From Clostridia bacterium (lineage in GTDB: Bacteria; Bacillota_A; Clostridia; Oscillospirales; CAG-272), in the NCBI GenBank assembly GCA_017453335.1, contig JAFTKI010000096.1, positions 1-49,352 on the forward strand: a stretch of 49,352 nt of DNA, in the 5' to 3' direction. The stretch's first letter is position 1. Each line of letters begins with the position of its first letter. Below are positions 32,956-42,709 of the stretch, piece after piece. Below the pieces are notes generated by a model. It ran no database searches and was not told where the DNA came from. It worked only from the letters and a program-made list of their open reading frames with translations. A program made the position numbers and the translations under genes.

Positions 32956-34976
32956 TCAGTTCTCTTGATCAAAGATCCTTTCAAGCTTTGTGTCGGCTAA
33001 GAAGAGTGCGGCGTAGCTCATGGTCAGGTGGAAGAGAGAAGCATTTTTTTTCGTTTCCTTTCCCCAACCTTCAAAGGTTGCGGTAGCTTCCTCGGCGAGC
33101 ATCCGCAACCACGCGCCGCTATTCAGAAGCGCACGCTTCAAGCGTTCATTGTCACGGTCCCTCACAAAGCCCATCAGAATCGGAAAGGTGCAGAAAAAGG
33201 AGAGCGAATCAATGCCATGCTCGTCTATCAGCGAAAGGATCGCGCTTCGGCTTTTTTCATCGGGACACAGCCCAAGACCGTAAACAAAGCTGTTTCCCAC
33301 CAAGCTGACGTGTTGGGTATTCTCTCCGTCGCGGAAGAGTCCCCGTTCGGGAAGATAAAAGGTTTTGTAAAAGGCATTTGCAAGCGGTGCTTCCTCCCGA
33401 TAGGGAGCAAGGTTTAAGATGCCTGCAATGCGGTTTGCGGTGCGTACTGCCTCCAGATAGTAGGCGTTGATCGAAATGTGAGCCTGTGCGCAAACCTTTC
33501 CCTCACGGATATCAACGTCGTATCCGTGCTGAAAATTCTTGGGCCATTCCACCACGCACCATTTGTCAAGATTGCGTAACAGTCCGTCCTGCTCGTATTC
33601 GCGGCGGTAGGCATTCAAGAGCCTTTTGATCTTGTCATGATTGATTCGGAGATAGTTGAGTCTTCCGTGGCACGGTAATGCCGGAGAACCAGATAAACAA
33701 GGATCAGAGGATATTCTGCGATTTCCTGCATAAAGGAGCAATCCAGACAGGTTACAAGCGTGTCGGTGATGAACTCGGTGGAAAAAGCATCGTCGATCAG
33801 CTTGCGCACCATCGTGTCGTCGGAGGTGAGGAGCATATTGGTGAGCGCAGTATAACAGCCGTCACCCAGATAAAAGCCTTTTTCACGGTCCATGCAGTCC
33901 TAAATGACCTCTTGCACGCCGTATTTTTGGGTATGGATGCACAGATTCCAAATCCTTTGCAGGTCGGCATTTTGCGCATATTCCTTCTTGAGCGGCATTT
34001 TTAGCGAGAAGGGATAGTGTCGGGCGCAGAGAAAAATATCCGACAGCTCCACCGAATCGGGAATCATCAGCTCGGCATAGCGAAAGACCTTGTAATCAAA
34101 CTGATCCAATTTGCACGAGCCGTCCGATAGGGTCCAATCCTCCTCATATTTGCAGTTGGCACGCAGGTCAAAACGAAGTGAGCCGTCCTCCTCCAATTCC
34201 TGTCCGTGACGGATGAGGATCCGATCTCCCTCGTTTCCTTTTGCCGTTACGCATAGGTATCCCACATAGTTGGCACCGAAATCGTACAGGATCCGCGAAC
34301 CGTTTTGATTGATCTTCTTTGGTTCAATGGTTTCAAATTCCAGAATATGACTCTTTTGCTCGGTCATCGTATGATCGTTAAATCGACATACGTGTGCGTT
34401 TTTCCACGCTGAGTCATCAAAATCGGAACGCTCAAAGCCCACCTCGGCAGCTCTTGCATCGTAACGCTCCAAGAACTGCGTTTGGTGCTTTCCCGTAACA
34501 CCAAGCTCGGTATACCCCGTGTGGTTTGCCGTCAAAAAGCTTTCATCACTGACCAGAACGGTTTTTTCGTCCGCCACCAGATCACAGATCATCCCGTGCC
34601 GCCCGTCACCGCTTTGCCACACGCGGTTGATCAAGCCCTGATACAGCGTGTGAAGCGCGATCGTGTTTTCTCCTACTGTCAGATAATCACTGACATCAAT
34701 TTCGTTGTAATTGTACCGAAAATGATAAGACGGAGCAGGGCCCTGTGCCACAAAACGGCCGTTGATATACAGCTTATAGTAATCATCGGCAGAAATATAG
34801 ATCCGCGCGTTTTGGAATCGGTCTATCACAAAGGTTTTGCGAAAGAGAATATGTTGATTCCGATGTTGACTGCAATCGATGTCGCACTTGTCCAACTGTC
34901 GGTGGAAAACATTGCGCGGTTGCAGGTTCGCCATGATTTCGTTTGAGATCCATTTTCCTTGAAACCAGTGTTCCAT
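32956..34976 (-). pseudogene. Broken GH78-like alpha-L-rhamnosidase gene
   Basis: Three frames together spell one protein of about 673 residues that resembles family 78 alpha-L-rhamnosidases. The N-terminal beta domain includes ADDYYKLYINGRFVAQGPAP; the catalytic barrel begins with CIHTQKYGVQEVI and continues with DCMDREKGFYLGDG, which matches the DCPxRExxxWxGD family motif. An in-frame TAG at 33900-33902 separates these two halves, and a frameshift near 33650-33680 separates ATEDSTI from the downstream DKIKRLLNAYRREYEQDG frame, which runs to 32956. Two lesions argue for real decay, though assembly error is possible. The promoter and RBS are still intact. Confidence 0.85.
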
Positions 34977-35009
34977 TTGTTTCGCTCCTTCTCAAAGGGA
35001 ATATACCTT

Positions 35010-35038
35010 AGTATAGCATAAAAAGGGATCATTTTCAA
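35010..35038 (-). promoter_or_regulatory. Promoter of GH78-like gene
   Basis: On the minus strand TTGAAA (35033-35038), a 17-base spacer and TATACT (35010-35015), with TATGC directly before the -10 as in the GH39 promoter. Confidence 0.75.
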
Positions 35039-35107
35039 TTTTTTGAGGGTTGAGATTGGCAGGAAAAATGTTCTTCTTTAAGAAATAGACAAATTTCGAT
35101 AGAAAGG

Positions 35108-35136
35108 TTGTTTTTTCGACATCTATATGTTATAAT
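35108..35136 (+). promoter_or_regulatory. Promoter of fakB operon
   Basis: TTGTTT (35108-35113), a 17-base spacer and TATAAT (35131-35136); about 78 bp of leader follow. No FapR-type operator is recognisable. Confidence 0.6.
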
Positions 35137-35213
35137 AAAATATAATGCAAAAGTATATGCTCTATTAAGACGCCCCGCAACGACGGTATTACAAAAACGA
35201 GGAGGAACCAAAC

Positions 35214-36152
35214 ATGAAAAAATTTGTGATCATTCCCGATGTGACCTGTGATCTTTCCAAGGAGATCCGTGACTTTTTCGGACTGGAGACCTACGTTCAA
35301 GGTCATGTTCATATCAACGATGAAAGCCTGAGAACCTCGCTTGATTGGGAGAATATCAGCCGTGAGAAGTTCTACAAAACGCTTGCAAACAAAAGAAACA
35401 AGGTCAGCAGCGCGGCGGCAAGCCCCGAGGAATATTACACGATCTTCAAGCAATACGCCGAAGAGGGGTATGATGTGATCAGTATGTCGATCTCCTCCAA
35501 GATCAGCGCCACCTATAATATTGCTGTCTCTGCGGCAGAGCGCATCAAAAACGACTATCCCGATTGTAACATTCATTGCATCGATACCCAGCGTATGTCG
35601 GGCTCGTTCGGATTGCTTGTTGCATACGCCTGCGAGATGAAAAAGAACGGAAGCTCCTGCGAGGAGGTTGTTGACTGGCTGGAGGCAAACAAGAACCGTG
35701 TTCACCAGATGGGTCCCATCGATGACCTTACCTTCGTTGCGCGCCGCGGACAGATCTCAACCGGCAAGGCATTTATGGGAAATCTGGTTGGAATCAAGCC
35801 CATGGGCGACTCGAACTCCGACGGTTATGTAACCGTGCTTGCAAAAATCAAGGGCATCAAAAAGGCTCTTGATATCACGCTTTCGTACATGGGACTTATG
35901 GCAAAAGGGCTTGAAGATCAGTACGTTTTCATTATGCACAGTGATAGAGAGGAATACGCCATGTTGCTCAAGGAAAAGATCGAGGCAAAGTATCCCTGTA
36001 AAAAGGTGTTCGTGAGTGATGTGTTCGGCGGATGCGGAACCAATATCGGTCCCGGAATGATCAGCGTGTACTTTATGGGGGATCCTGTTTCCGAGGGTTG
36101 TGTCAAAGAAAAGGAAATGCTGAACGAGGCAATTTCTCAAAATGAAAAATAA
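35214..36152 (+). CDS. fakB: DegV/FakB-type fatty acid-binding protein
   Basis: This 312-aa protein has the DegV fold: an N-terminal domain starting MKKFVIIPDVTCDLSKE and the SSKISATYN segment whose Ser/Thr residues hold the fatty acid carboxylate, then a C-terminal domain after DDLTFVARRGQISTGKA, a family hallmark. FakB proteins hold a fatty acid and present it to the kinase FakA. The kinase gene follows after 15 bp, which strongly supports this role. GGAGGAAC precedes the ATG. Which fatty acids it prefers cannot be told. Confidence 0.92.
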   Translation: MKKFVIIPDVTCDLSKEIRDFFGLETYVQGHVHINDESLRTSLDWENISREKFYKTLANKRNKVSSAAASPEEYYTIFKQYAEEGYDVISMSISSKISATYNIAVSAAERIKNDYPDCNIHCIDTQRMSGSFGLLVAYACEMKKNGSSCEEVVDWLEANKNRVHQMGPIDDLTFVARRGQISTGKAFMGNLVGIKPMGDSNSDGYVTVLAKIKGIKKALDITLSYMGLMAKGLEDQYVFIMHSDREEYAMLLKEKIEAKYPCKKVFVSDVFGGCGTNIGPGMISVYFMGDPVSEGCVKEKEMLNEAISQNEK

Positions 36153-36167
36153 TATTGGACGGAACGT

Positions 36168-37823
36168 ATGTTAAAGAAAATTGACGGTAAGATCTACATC
36201 GACCTTTTGAATCACGGTATCAGAAATATCGAAAAGCACCGTAGTATTCTCAACGATCTGAATGTGTTTCCCGTGCCTGACGGAGATACGGGAACCAACA
36301 TGCTGATGACGTTGCGGCAGGGCTATGAGGCTGTGGCAAAGAATATCCCGATCTTGCTTCCCGATGCGGCGCAACGATTCTCATCGTCTGCGGTGTTTGG
36401 CGCGAGAGGGAACTCGGGTGTTATCGTTTCGCAATTTTTCAAGGGAATTTCGGAGGCTTTTGACAACGAAGCCGAAGCCGATCCGTTTCTGTTTGCCGCC
36501 GCTTTGAATAACGGTTGCAAAAGAGCGTATGCCGCAGTTGCCGATCCCGTGGAGGGAACGATGCTGACGGTGATCAAGGACGCATCGGCGGCTGTGACAC
36601 GGGCGCTTCCGCTTCAAAGCATAGAGGAGCTGGTAAACATTTTTCTCGGTGCGGCAAGAATTTCGCTTGAGAATACTCCCGAGCTGCTTCCCGTTCTGAA
36701 AAAAGCAAATGTCGTTGACAGCGGCGGAAGCGGTATCGTTTATTTCTTTGAGGGCGTGGAGAAATATCTGCGCGGCGAAGAGATCGAGATTGAGGAGAAG
36801 CGTGAATCGGACCGTGACAGCTTGGCGATGACCGTTGATCTTTCCAGGTTCAACAAGGATACTGCTTTTGATTACGGATATTGCGTGGAGGGCTTGATCC
36901 AGCTTGGCTGTGCTGTTGAAGCTTTTTCGCACGCGAAGTTCAAAAAAGGACTCTCGGAGCTTGGCAATTCTATTGTAAGCTCGCTTGAGGGCGATAAGGT
37001 CAAGATCCACATACACAGCAAATGCCCCGGTAACATCATCAATTACTGTCAGACCTTTGGTGAATTTCTGACGGTCAAGATTGAAAATATGACCGTTCAG
37101 AATGCTGTGCAAGAGCAGCAGGAACGGGAGCAGAACAAATTTCTGTATTCCGATGAGCCGAGCGGTGCAAGCTTTGCCGTGATCGCTGTAGCAGGCAGCC
37201 CGACCATGCAACGGAAATTCTTTGAGCTTGGAGCCGACGTTGCGATCACAAGCGAGATCGCGCCGTCCTCACAGGATTTTATGGATGCCTTTCAATACAC
37301 GCATGCAAAAAAGATCCTTGTGTTCCCGAACAGCTCAAATTCGATCATGACGGCAATGCAGGCAAGCAAGCTGTATGAGGATGCCGCAGTTACGGTGCTG
37401 AACAGCTACTCGATTGCCGAATGCTATGCGGCTCTTTCGGTGATGGATTTTGATGCCGATATCGAAGATGCTGCAGCACAGGCAAACGCCGTGATCTCCA
37501 ATATTCGTCAGGTCGTCTTTTACAGAGCGCCTCACGAGATCAAATACGGCGGCAAAACGATTGCCAAAAACGATTATTTCTCATTGCAGGGCAAAAAGAT
37601 CCTTGTGGTGGGCAAAAAACTGGAGGCGGTTGTGCTTCGCACGGTGGAATACATGCAAAAAAAGCAGGAGACCGCTGTGATCACGGTCTTTTACGGCAGA
37701 CGAATTCCTGCCGAGTACGCAGAGGATCTTGCCGAGCTGATCGGCGGGGTGGATCGGGACGTTGAGGTGGCAACCGTTTCCACCATGGATCGATCTTACG
37801 AGCTTGCCATTATTTTTGAGTAA
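36168..37823 (+). CDS. fakA: Fatty acid kinase (DAK2 domain)
   Basis: This 551-aa protein has an N-terminal DAK2/DhaL-type kinase domain with the metal and nucleotide site NVFPVPDGDTGTNM (Asp38 and Asp40) and a middle domain with DSGGSGIVYFFEG. The C-terminal DegV-like domain carries AVAGSPTMQRKFFELGAD and FPNSSNSIMTAMQAS. FakA phosphorylates fatty acids bound to FakB, giving acyl-phosphate for phospholipid synthesis. Length and order match characterised FakA. It is followed after 13 bp by a transporter gene. Confidence 0.93.
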   Translation: MLKKIDGKIYIDLLNHGIRNIEKHRSILNDLNVFPVPDGDTGTNMLMTLRQGYEAVAKNIPILLPDAAQRFSSSAVFGARGNSGVIVSQFFKGISEAFDNEAEADPFLFAAALNNGCKRAYAAVADPVEGTMLTVIKDASAAVTRALPLQSIEELVNIFLGAARISLENTPELLPVLKKANVVDSGGSGIVYFFEGVEKYLRGEEIEIEEKRESDRDSLAMTVDLSRFNKDTAFDYGYCVEGLIQLGCAVEAFSHAKFKKGLSELGNSIVSSLEGDKVKIHIHSKCPGNIINYCQTFGEFLTVKIENMTVQNAVQEQQEREQNKFLYSDEPSGASFAVIAVAGSPTMQRKFFELGADVAITSEIAPSSQDFMDAFQYTHAKKILVFPNSSNSIMTAMQASKLYEDAAVTVLNSYSIAECYAALSVMDFDADIEDAAAQANAVISNIRQVVFYRAPHEIKYGGKTIAKNDYFSLQGKKILVVGKKLEAVVLRTVEYMQKKQETAVITVFYGRRIPAEYAEDLAELIGGVDRDVEVATVSTMDRSYELAIIFE

Positions 37824-37836
37824 AGGGGCAGACAGC

Positions 37837-39162
37837 ATGAAAAAAATCACTTCGAAAAAGAAACTCTTTTTATACGGATGCTCGGGCTTGGGCGTGAATA
37901 TGCTCAATATCATCGTGGGCTCCTATCTGTGCAGTGCGCTGATGACGGGAGGCTTTGTTGACGATATCGAGTCGTGGACGTACCTCAACAAAACGTTGGT
38001 TGTAGCGGGACTCTGGGCAGTTCTTCGCTTTATTGCCAAGGCGTTTGACGGGATCATTGATCTGCCGCTTGCCGCATTTGCCGACAAGCTTCATACCAGA
38101 TTCGGGCGCAGAAAGACTGCGATTCTGATCGGATTGATCCCCACGGTTATTGCCTATTGCTTGTTCCTCATTCCTCTGGAAGCCAAGGAAAGCTATCTCA
38201 ACACGATCTGGTTTGGCGCATTGCTGATTATCTTTTACGCGTGCTACACGCTCACCATGCTGACCTACTATGCCACCTTTTCCGAGATCTGCGAGGACGA
38301 AAGCGCGGCACTCTTCCTTTCCAACTCCAAATCGATCTGTGACGTGGTGTATTTCAGCCTGAGCTTTGCGCTGGTACCCGTGTTCGTCAGCCTTGGCGTG
38401 AATATCCGCATGGTTGCGCTGATCTTCCTGCCGCTCGTGCTGACGATGCTTATTCCGTTCTTTATGCTCAAAGAAAACGGTGAGGACGGGAAGCAAGAGA
38501 CTCCTGAGCCGTTGACGCTCAGACGGTCGCTTGCCGTTTCGTTCAAAAACAAGACCTTTATCTACTGGATGCTTACGATCACCGTTATGACGGTAGGCTT
38601 GCAGCTCTTCCTTGGAGGAATCAACGAGCTGTTTTCGTCAACGGGTCTGAATATGACGCTGGTGATGGCATCCTCCTTCGCACCCGTACCGCTCACGATC
38701 CTGGCATATAATAAAATTGTCAAAAAATGCGGTCTTGGGTTGGGATATAAGTTCGTTCTGGCGGTGTTTGCCATCGGAATGGGGATCATGCTTCTGTGCT
38801 ACAAGCTGCTTAGCATGGGGACAGATGATTTCATCATCACGCTGATTGCGGTGTTGGGCGGAATCTTTATCTCCTTCTCGATCGGAGCCTTCTTCTCGAT
38901 CACCTACATCGTTCCCACAAATCTGGCACAGCGGGAGCTTGCGCAAAGAGGAAACGGCGTGTCGGGAATGTATTTTGCGGTACAGGGACTGTTCGAAGGC
39001 ATTGCCGCAGGAGTTGCAACGGGACCGATTCTCACATTTCTCAAGGATTGGGACGTGATCTACCTGCTTCCCGTTGTGGTGATCGTTTGCTGTGCCGCGG
39101 CGTTCGTGATGTCGTTCTTCTTCCCGCGTGAGATAAAGTATATGGGCAAAAATGTTGACTAA
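37837..39162 (+). CDS. GPH/MFS-type membrane transporter
   Basis: This 441-aa protein has about twelve membrane helices and resembles glycoside-pentoside-hexuronide:cation symporters (MelB type) within the major facilitator superfamily. Evidence includes KAFDGIIDLPLAAFADKLHTRFGRRKTAILIG, which matches the family's DPxxGxxxDRTRSRxGRRRP motif in altered form. The start at 37837 is chosen because AAAGGGG lies upstream; a longer frame would overlap fakA. Its place between fakA and plsC suggests transport of a lipid-related solute, but the family more often moves sugars. Confidence 0.85.
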   Translation: MKKITSKKKLFLYGCSGLGVNMLNIIVGSYLCSALMTGGFVDDIESWTYLNKTLVVAGLWAVLRFIAKAFDGIIDLPLAAFADKLHTRFGRRKTAILIGLIPTVIAYCLFLIPLEAKESYLNTIWFGALLIIFYACYTLTMLTYYATFSEICEDESAALFLSNSKSICDVVYFSLSFALVPVFVSLGVNIRMVALIFLPLVLTMLIPFFMLKENGEDGKQETPEPLTLRRSLAVSFKNKTFIYWMLTITVMTVGLQLFLGGINELFSSTGLNMTLVMASSFAPVPLTILAYNKIVKKCGLGLGYKFVLAVFAIGMGIMLLCYKLLSMGTDDFIITLIAVLGGIFISFSIGAFFSITYIVPTNLAQRELAQRGNGVSGMYFAVQGLFEGIAAGVATGPILTFLKDWDVIYLLPVVVIVCCAAAFVMSFFFPREIKYMGKNVD

Positions 39163-39187
39163 ATTGACGAAGGAATGATCACACGCC

Positions 39188-39835
39188 ATGTTTTATGCAA
39201 TTTTTCGGATGATTGGATTGATTACGGGATTTCCGATCCAGCTTTTGCTGTTCAAGCGTAAGACCTACTATGAGGATAAAAAAAGTACGCATCTCCATCG
39301 AGGAGGAAAGCTGATCATCTCCAATCACTATAATTTTCTGGACTATGTTCTGACCTCTTTTATCGTTTTTCCGCGAAAGCTCAACGTTGTGGCGGGGGAG
39401 GCACCGTTCAAGAGCGGTATCGTGCGCCTTGGAATGAAGTTCTTTGGCGCGATCCAAGCCAATCGGGAAACCAAAAGCATGGGCTTTATGGACGAGAGTG
39501 CGAAGAGAATCCAAAAGGGACAGCTTGTTCAGATCTTTCCCGAGGGCAGAAATACGCCCGACGGAAAGATCCACGAATTCAAAAAAAGCTATATCGTGAT
39601 CGCTTACCGTGCCAAAGCACATATCGTTCCCATCGTTTCCGACGGTAATTTCGGATTGTTTAAACGAACGAGCGTGATGATCGGCAAGGAGATCGATGTT
39701 TCCGAATTTATCACCTCCAACCGTCACACCCCCACAAGGGAGGAGCTTGAACGTGCGAATGAGTATATTCACGGCAAGGTGCTTGAAATGAGGGAAGAGC
39801 TTGAGCGGCGCAAGAGAGCGAGGAAAAAGAAATGA
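39188..39835 (+). CDS. plsC: 1-acyl-sn-glycerol-3-phosphate acyltransferase
   Basis: This 215-aa enzyme has the acyltransferase HX4D motif NHYNFLD (His47 and Asp52) and the phosphate-binding motif FPEGRNT. It should acylate lysophosphatidate to phosphatidate at the membrane. An N-terminal hydrophobic segment (FYAIFRMIGLITGFPIQLLLF) anchors it. The alpha/beta hydrolase gene overlaps its end by four bases. With fakA and fakB it links fatty acid activation to phospholipid assembly. A second genuine PlsC elsewhere in the genome is likely, so this one may be specialised. Confidence 0.88.
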   Translation: MFYAIFRMIGLITGFPIQLLLFKRKTYYEDKKSTHLHRGGKLIISNHYNFLDYVLTSFIVFPRKLNVVAGEAPFKSGIVRLGMKFFGAIQANRETKSMGFMDESAKRIQKGQLVQIFPEGRNTPDGKIHEFKKSYIVIAYRAKAHIVPIVSDGNFGLFKRTSVMIGKEIDVSEFITSNRHTPTREELERANEYIHGKVLEMREELERRKRARKKK

Positions 39836-40815
39836 TCGGTATTATAACGCATCCCGTCTTTTTATGGATCACGGGAATCCTGCTGGGCTCGGGATTGATC
39901 CTTTGGATCGTTTCCTATTTCGTAGCCTCGTATTATGTGTACACTCTGACACTGCGCAGAAACTCCAAGGAGCAATGGGGAAGAGAGCTTCCCGACGATC
40001 TGCCCGAGCAATCCAAGCGGATGTATGAATTGGGCGCAGAATGGAGCCGTGAAAATCTTCATCGGAAGCGCGACGTGCATATCGTGAATGAAGGCTTGAA
40101 TCTGTACGGAGAGTATTACGATTTCGGCAAGGACAGAACGGTGATGATTCTTTCGGGCAGAACCGAAAGCCTGCGGTACGGTTACTTTTTTGCGATTCCT
40201 TACGCCAAGCGCGATTGCAACATTCTGGTGGTCGATCCGAGAGCGCATGGAAAAAGTGACGGCGAATTCAACACAGTTGGCTTTGAGGAAAGCAAGGATA
40301 TCCGCGCTTGGGTGAATTTTTTGCAGAATGAGTACGGTGCAAAGTCGGTGATCTTTCACGGTATTTGCATCGGTGCCGCGGGAGGCATGTACGTTCTCAC
40401 CTCCGAAAACTGCCCGCGATGTATCGATGCGATCGTTACGGAGGGTATGTTCCCCAACTTTGGCGAATCGGTGAAAAATCACTTGATCGAACGCAAAAAG
40501 CCTGTGTTTATCTTTTTTGATCTGGTTGACAAGTGGATGATCCATTATACGGGACATTCGATGAAACGGGGCCCGATCGATGTGATCGACAAGCTGGAAA
40601 AGCCGCTTTTGATGCTTCACAGCAAGGAAGACCGCTACTCTACGCCCGAATACGCGCAAAAGCTGTTCGACCTTGCGGGAAGCAAGCACAAGAAACTGGT
40701 ATGGTTTGAGCATGGCGGACATTCCATGCTGCGCATTACCGATACCGAGCGCTATGACAGTTCAATCGGTGCATTTTTAGAAGAAGTTTACCAAGAAACC
40801 AAAATACATCAATAA
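39832..40815 (+). CDS. Alpha/beta hydrolase with Cys in the nucleophile position
   Basis: This 327-aa protein has an N-terminal membrane helix (about 8-32) and an alpha/beta hydrolase domain. The oxyanion region is MILSGRTES, and VDPRAHGKSDG is a familiar segment after strand 4. The nucleophile elbow, usually GxSxG, reads HGICIG with Cys179 (TGC). A later Asp in HSKEDRYSTPE and His in FEHGGHSML complete a plausible triad. It is translationally coupled to plsC by a 4-bp overlap, so a lipid or acyl thioester substrate is likely. Cys instead of Ser could mean a dienelactone hydrolase-like or acyl-transfer enzyme, or loss of hydrolase activity. Confidence 0.85.
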   Translation: MIGIITHPVFLWITGILLGSGLILWIVSYFVASYYVYTLTLRRNSKEQWGRELPDDLPEQSKRMYELGAEWSRENLHRKRDVHIVNEGLNLYGEYYDFGKDRTVMILSGRTESLRYGYFFAIPYAKRDCNILVVDPRAHGKSDGEFNTVGFEESKDIRAWVNFLQNEYGAKSVIFHGICIGAAGGMYVLTSENCPRCIDAIVTEGMFPNFGESVKNHLIERKKPVFIFFDLVDKWMIHYTGHSMKRGPIDVIDKLEKPLLMLHSKEDRYSTPEYAQKLFDLAGSKHKKLVWFEHGGHSMLRITDTERYDSSIGAFLEEVYQETKIHQ

Positions 40816-40842
40816 AACAAAACAATAATAGGAGGAAATTGT

Positions 40843-41256
40843 ATGTTCTGTGTATATTGCGGAAAAAATTTACCCGATGGATCTGCCTTTTGCCCGAATT
40901 GCGGAGCTCGTTTGACAGAAACCGAGCCGCAAATGCAGTATAATCAGGTGCAAACGCCTGAGAAGCCTGCGGCTAATCCTGCGGAGAAGGATGCTTTGGG
41001 AAAAAGCATTCTGACTTATGCGATCCTTGGTCACGCATTCGGGTGTACGTTGCTTCTCTCTTTCCTTGGGCTGATCTTCACTTGTGTTTCCAAAGGCAAG
41101 GTGAACAAGTACACCGATCTGTACGGTCCAACCAGTGGAACCGCAACGGTTGGACGCATTTTGAATATCCCGGGATTGATCATCAACATTTTCATGACGG
41201 TATTTTCGGCAATTTATTTCTTTGTGCTGATTCTTGTAATTGTTGGAGCTATGTGA
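40843..41256 (+). CDS. Zinc-ribbon membrane protein
   Basis: This 137-aa protein starts with a zinc ribbon, CVYCGKNLPDGSAFCPNCGARL, with Cys3, Cys6, Cys17 and Cys20 as ligands. A Gln/Pro/Glu-rich linker of about 25 residues follows. Then come two membrane segments, about 62-88 and 108-136. Such small proteins are common in Firmicutes and have no known function. GGAGG precedes the ATG. It lies 27 bp after the hydrolase gene on the same strand and may be the last gene of the fak operon. Confidence 0.85.
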   Translation: MFCVYCGKNLPDGSAFCPNCGARLTETEPQMQYNQVQTPEKPAANPAEKDALGKSILTYAILGHAFGCTLLLSFLGLIFTCVSKGKVNKYTDLYGPTSGTATVGRILNIPGLIINIFMTVFSAIYFFVLILVIVGAM

Positions 41257-41270
41257 TCCGAATGGAACGC

Positions 41271-41304
41271 AAAAGGCACTTATGGATTTCCATAAGTGCC
41301 TTTT
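41271..41304. terminator. Bidirectional terminator
   Basis: AAAAGGCACTTATGG, an ATTT loop, CCATAAGTGCCTTTT, between convergent genes. Confidence 0.92.
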
Positions 41305-41322
41305 GTTATGTGATGATGTGAA

Positions 41323-42678
41323 TTAGATAAAGGTCAGAAGAACAAAGTTCAACAGGAACATTGCGGTGCAAACCCAAAGGATGGGGTTGATCTCTTTTGC
41401 CTTGCCCTTGAAGATCTTTACAAGAATGTAGAAGATGAAGCCTGCGGCGATACCGTAGGAGATGCTGTAGCACAGCGCCATGAAGATGCCTGCAAAGAAT
41501 GCGGGAACCGCTTCATCAAAGTCGCTCCAGTCGATATCCTTGAACGAGGACATCATCATAATACCAACAACTACCAGTGCGGGTGCGGTTGCTGCCGAGG
41601 GAACTGCGCTGATAAAGGTTGCAAAGAATGCCGATGCTGCAAAGCAGAGCGCCGTTACAACAGAGGTCAGACCCGTACGTCCGCCGGCACCGATACCTGC
41701 AGCACTTTCCACGAAGGTGGTGGTGTTGGAGGTTCCGAACAGAGCGCCGATCGAGGTTGCGGTTGCGTCTGCAAAGAGAGCCTTGTCCATCTTGGACTTG
41801 AAGCCTGCGCCCGATTCCATAGCCTTTTCGTCTTCCTCGGAGAAGATTCCGCTGCGGCGACCGGTTCCGATAAAGGTACCGATGGTATCAAAGGTATCGG
41901 AAATGCTGAACGAGAAGATGGTGATCAGCACCAAGGGGAGCTTCTGCATATCGGTGAACAGGGAAGTGATTCCGCCTTCCTTGAAGATTGCAAGGAAAGT
42001 TTCGGGGAGCTGCTTGCAGGACTCGGTGAAGCTGATGGTTTCGCCAAGGGACGTTACGCCAAAGGGAATACCGATCAGAGTGGTAACGGCGATTGCAATC
42101 AGGATCGCGCCCTTTACCTTCAGTACCAGCAGGGTAATGATCAACGCCAAGCCGATCAGGAATACCCAGAAGGTGGGCTGATTGAGAGTGGGAAGTGCGG
42201 GTACACCTGCGCTGAAATCAACGATGCCTACGTTGAGGAATCCGATGTAAGCTACGAAGATACCGATACCGCCGCCGATTGCGTGCTGCAGGCTGAGAGG
42301 AATTGCTTTGATGATGTACTTACGGATTTTGGTTACGGTGATCAGAATGTTCAGAATACCGCAGATAAATACCATGGAAAGTGCTTGTTGCCAAGTGAAT
42401 CCCAAGGTGAAGCATACCGTGTAAACGAAGAACGCGTTAAGACCCATACCGGGAGCCTGTGCATAGGGAACGTTTGCAACAAGACCCATGATAAGTGTTC
42501 CGACTACTGCGGAAATGATGGTTGCGAGGAAGACAGCACCCCAAGGCATACCGGATTGTTCCAAAATACTGGGGTTAACAACGATGATGTAGGACATTGC
42601 GAAAAAGGTAGTCAAGCCCGCCATGATTTCGGTGGAAACCTTGGTACCGTTTTCTTTCAAACGAAACAGCTTTTGCAT
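41323..42678 (-). CDS. NCS2 family purine permease (AzgA-like)
   Basis: This 451-aa membrane protein has about twelve to fourteen helices. The N-terminus (STEIMAGLTTFFAMSYIIVV) and the conserved YAQAPGMGLNAFF match the AzgA-like branch of the nucleobase-cation symporter 2 family, which imports adenine, guanine or hypoxanthine with protons. The GTSNTTTFVESAAGIGAGGRTGL region is also typical. The start at 42678 is chosen because GGAGGCTC lies just upstream. It is a single-gene unit, and no purine riboswitch is recognisable in the short leader. Confidence 0.93.
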   Translation of the reverse strand: MQKLFRLKENGTKVSTEIMAGLTTFFAMSYIIVVNPSILEQSGMPWGAVFLATIISAVVGTLIMGLVANVPYAQAPGMGLNAFFVYTVCFTLGFTWQQALSMVFICGILNILITVTKIRKYIIKAIPLSLQHAIGGGIGIFVAYIGFLNVGIVDFSAGVPALPTLNQPTFWVFLIGLALIITLLVLKVKGAILIAIAVTTLIGIPFGVTSLGETISFTESCKQLPETFLAIFKEGGITSLFTDMQKLPLVLITIFSFSISDTFDTIGTFIGTGRRSGIFSEEDEKAMESGAGFKSKMDKALFADATATSIGALFGTSNTTTFVESAAGIGAGGRTGLTSVVTALCFAASAFFATFISAVPSAATAPALVVVGIMMMSSFKDIDWSDFDEAVPAFFAGIFMALCYSISYGIAAGFIFYILVKIFKGKAKEINPILWVCTAMFLLNFVLLTFI

Positions 42679-42709
42679 AAAAGAGCCTCCTTCATAATTT
42701 GATATTTGT

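Noticed and set aside
33900..33902. TAG as a recoded sense codon
   Set aside because: TAG ends other genes here normally (for example the XRE gene), and the same gene also has a frameshift, so decay or sequence error is simpler.
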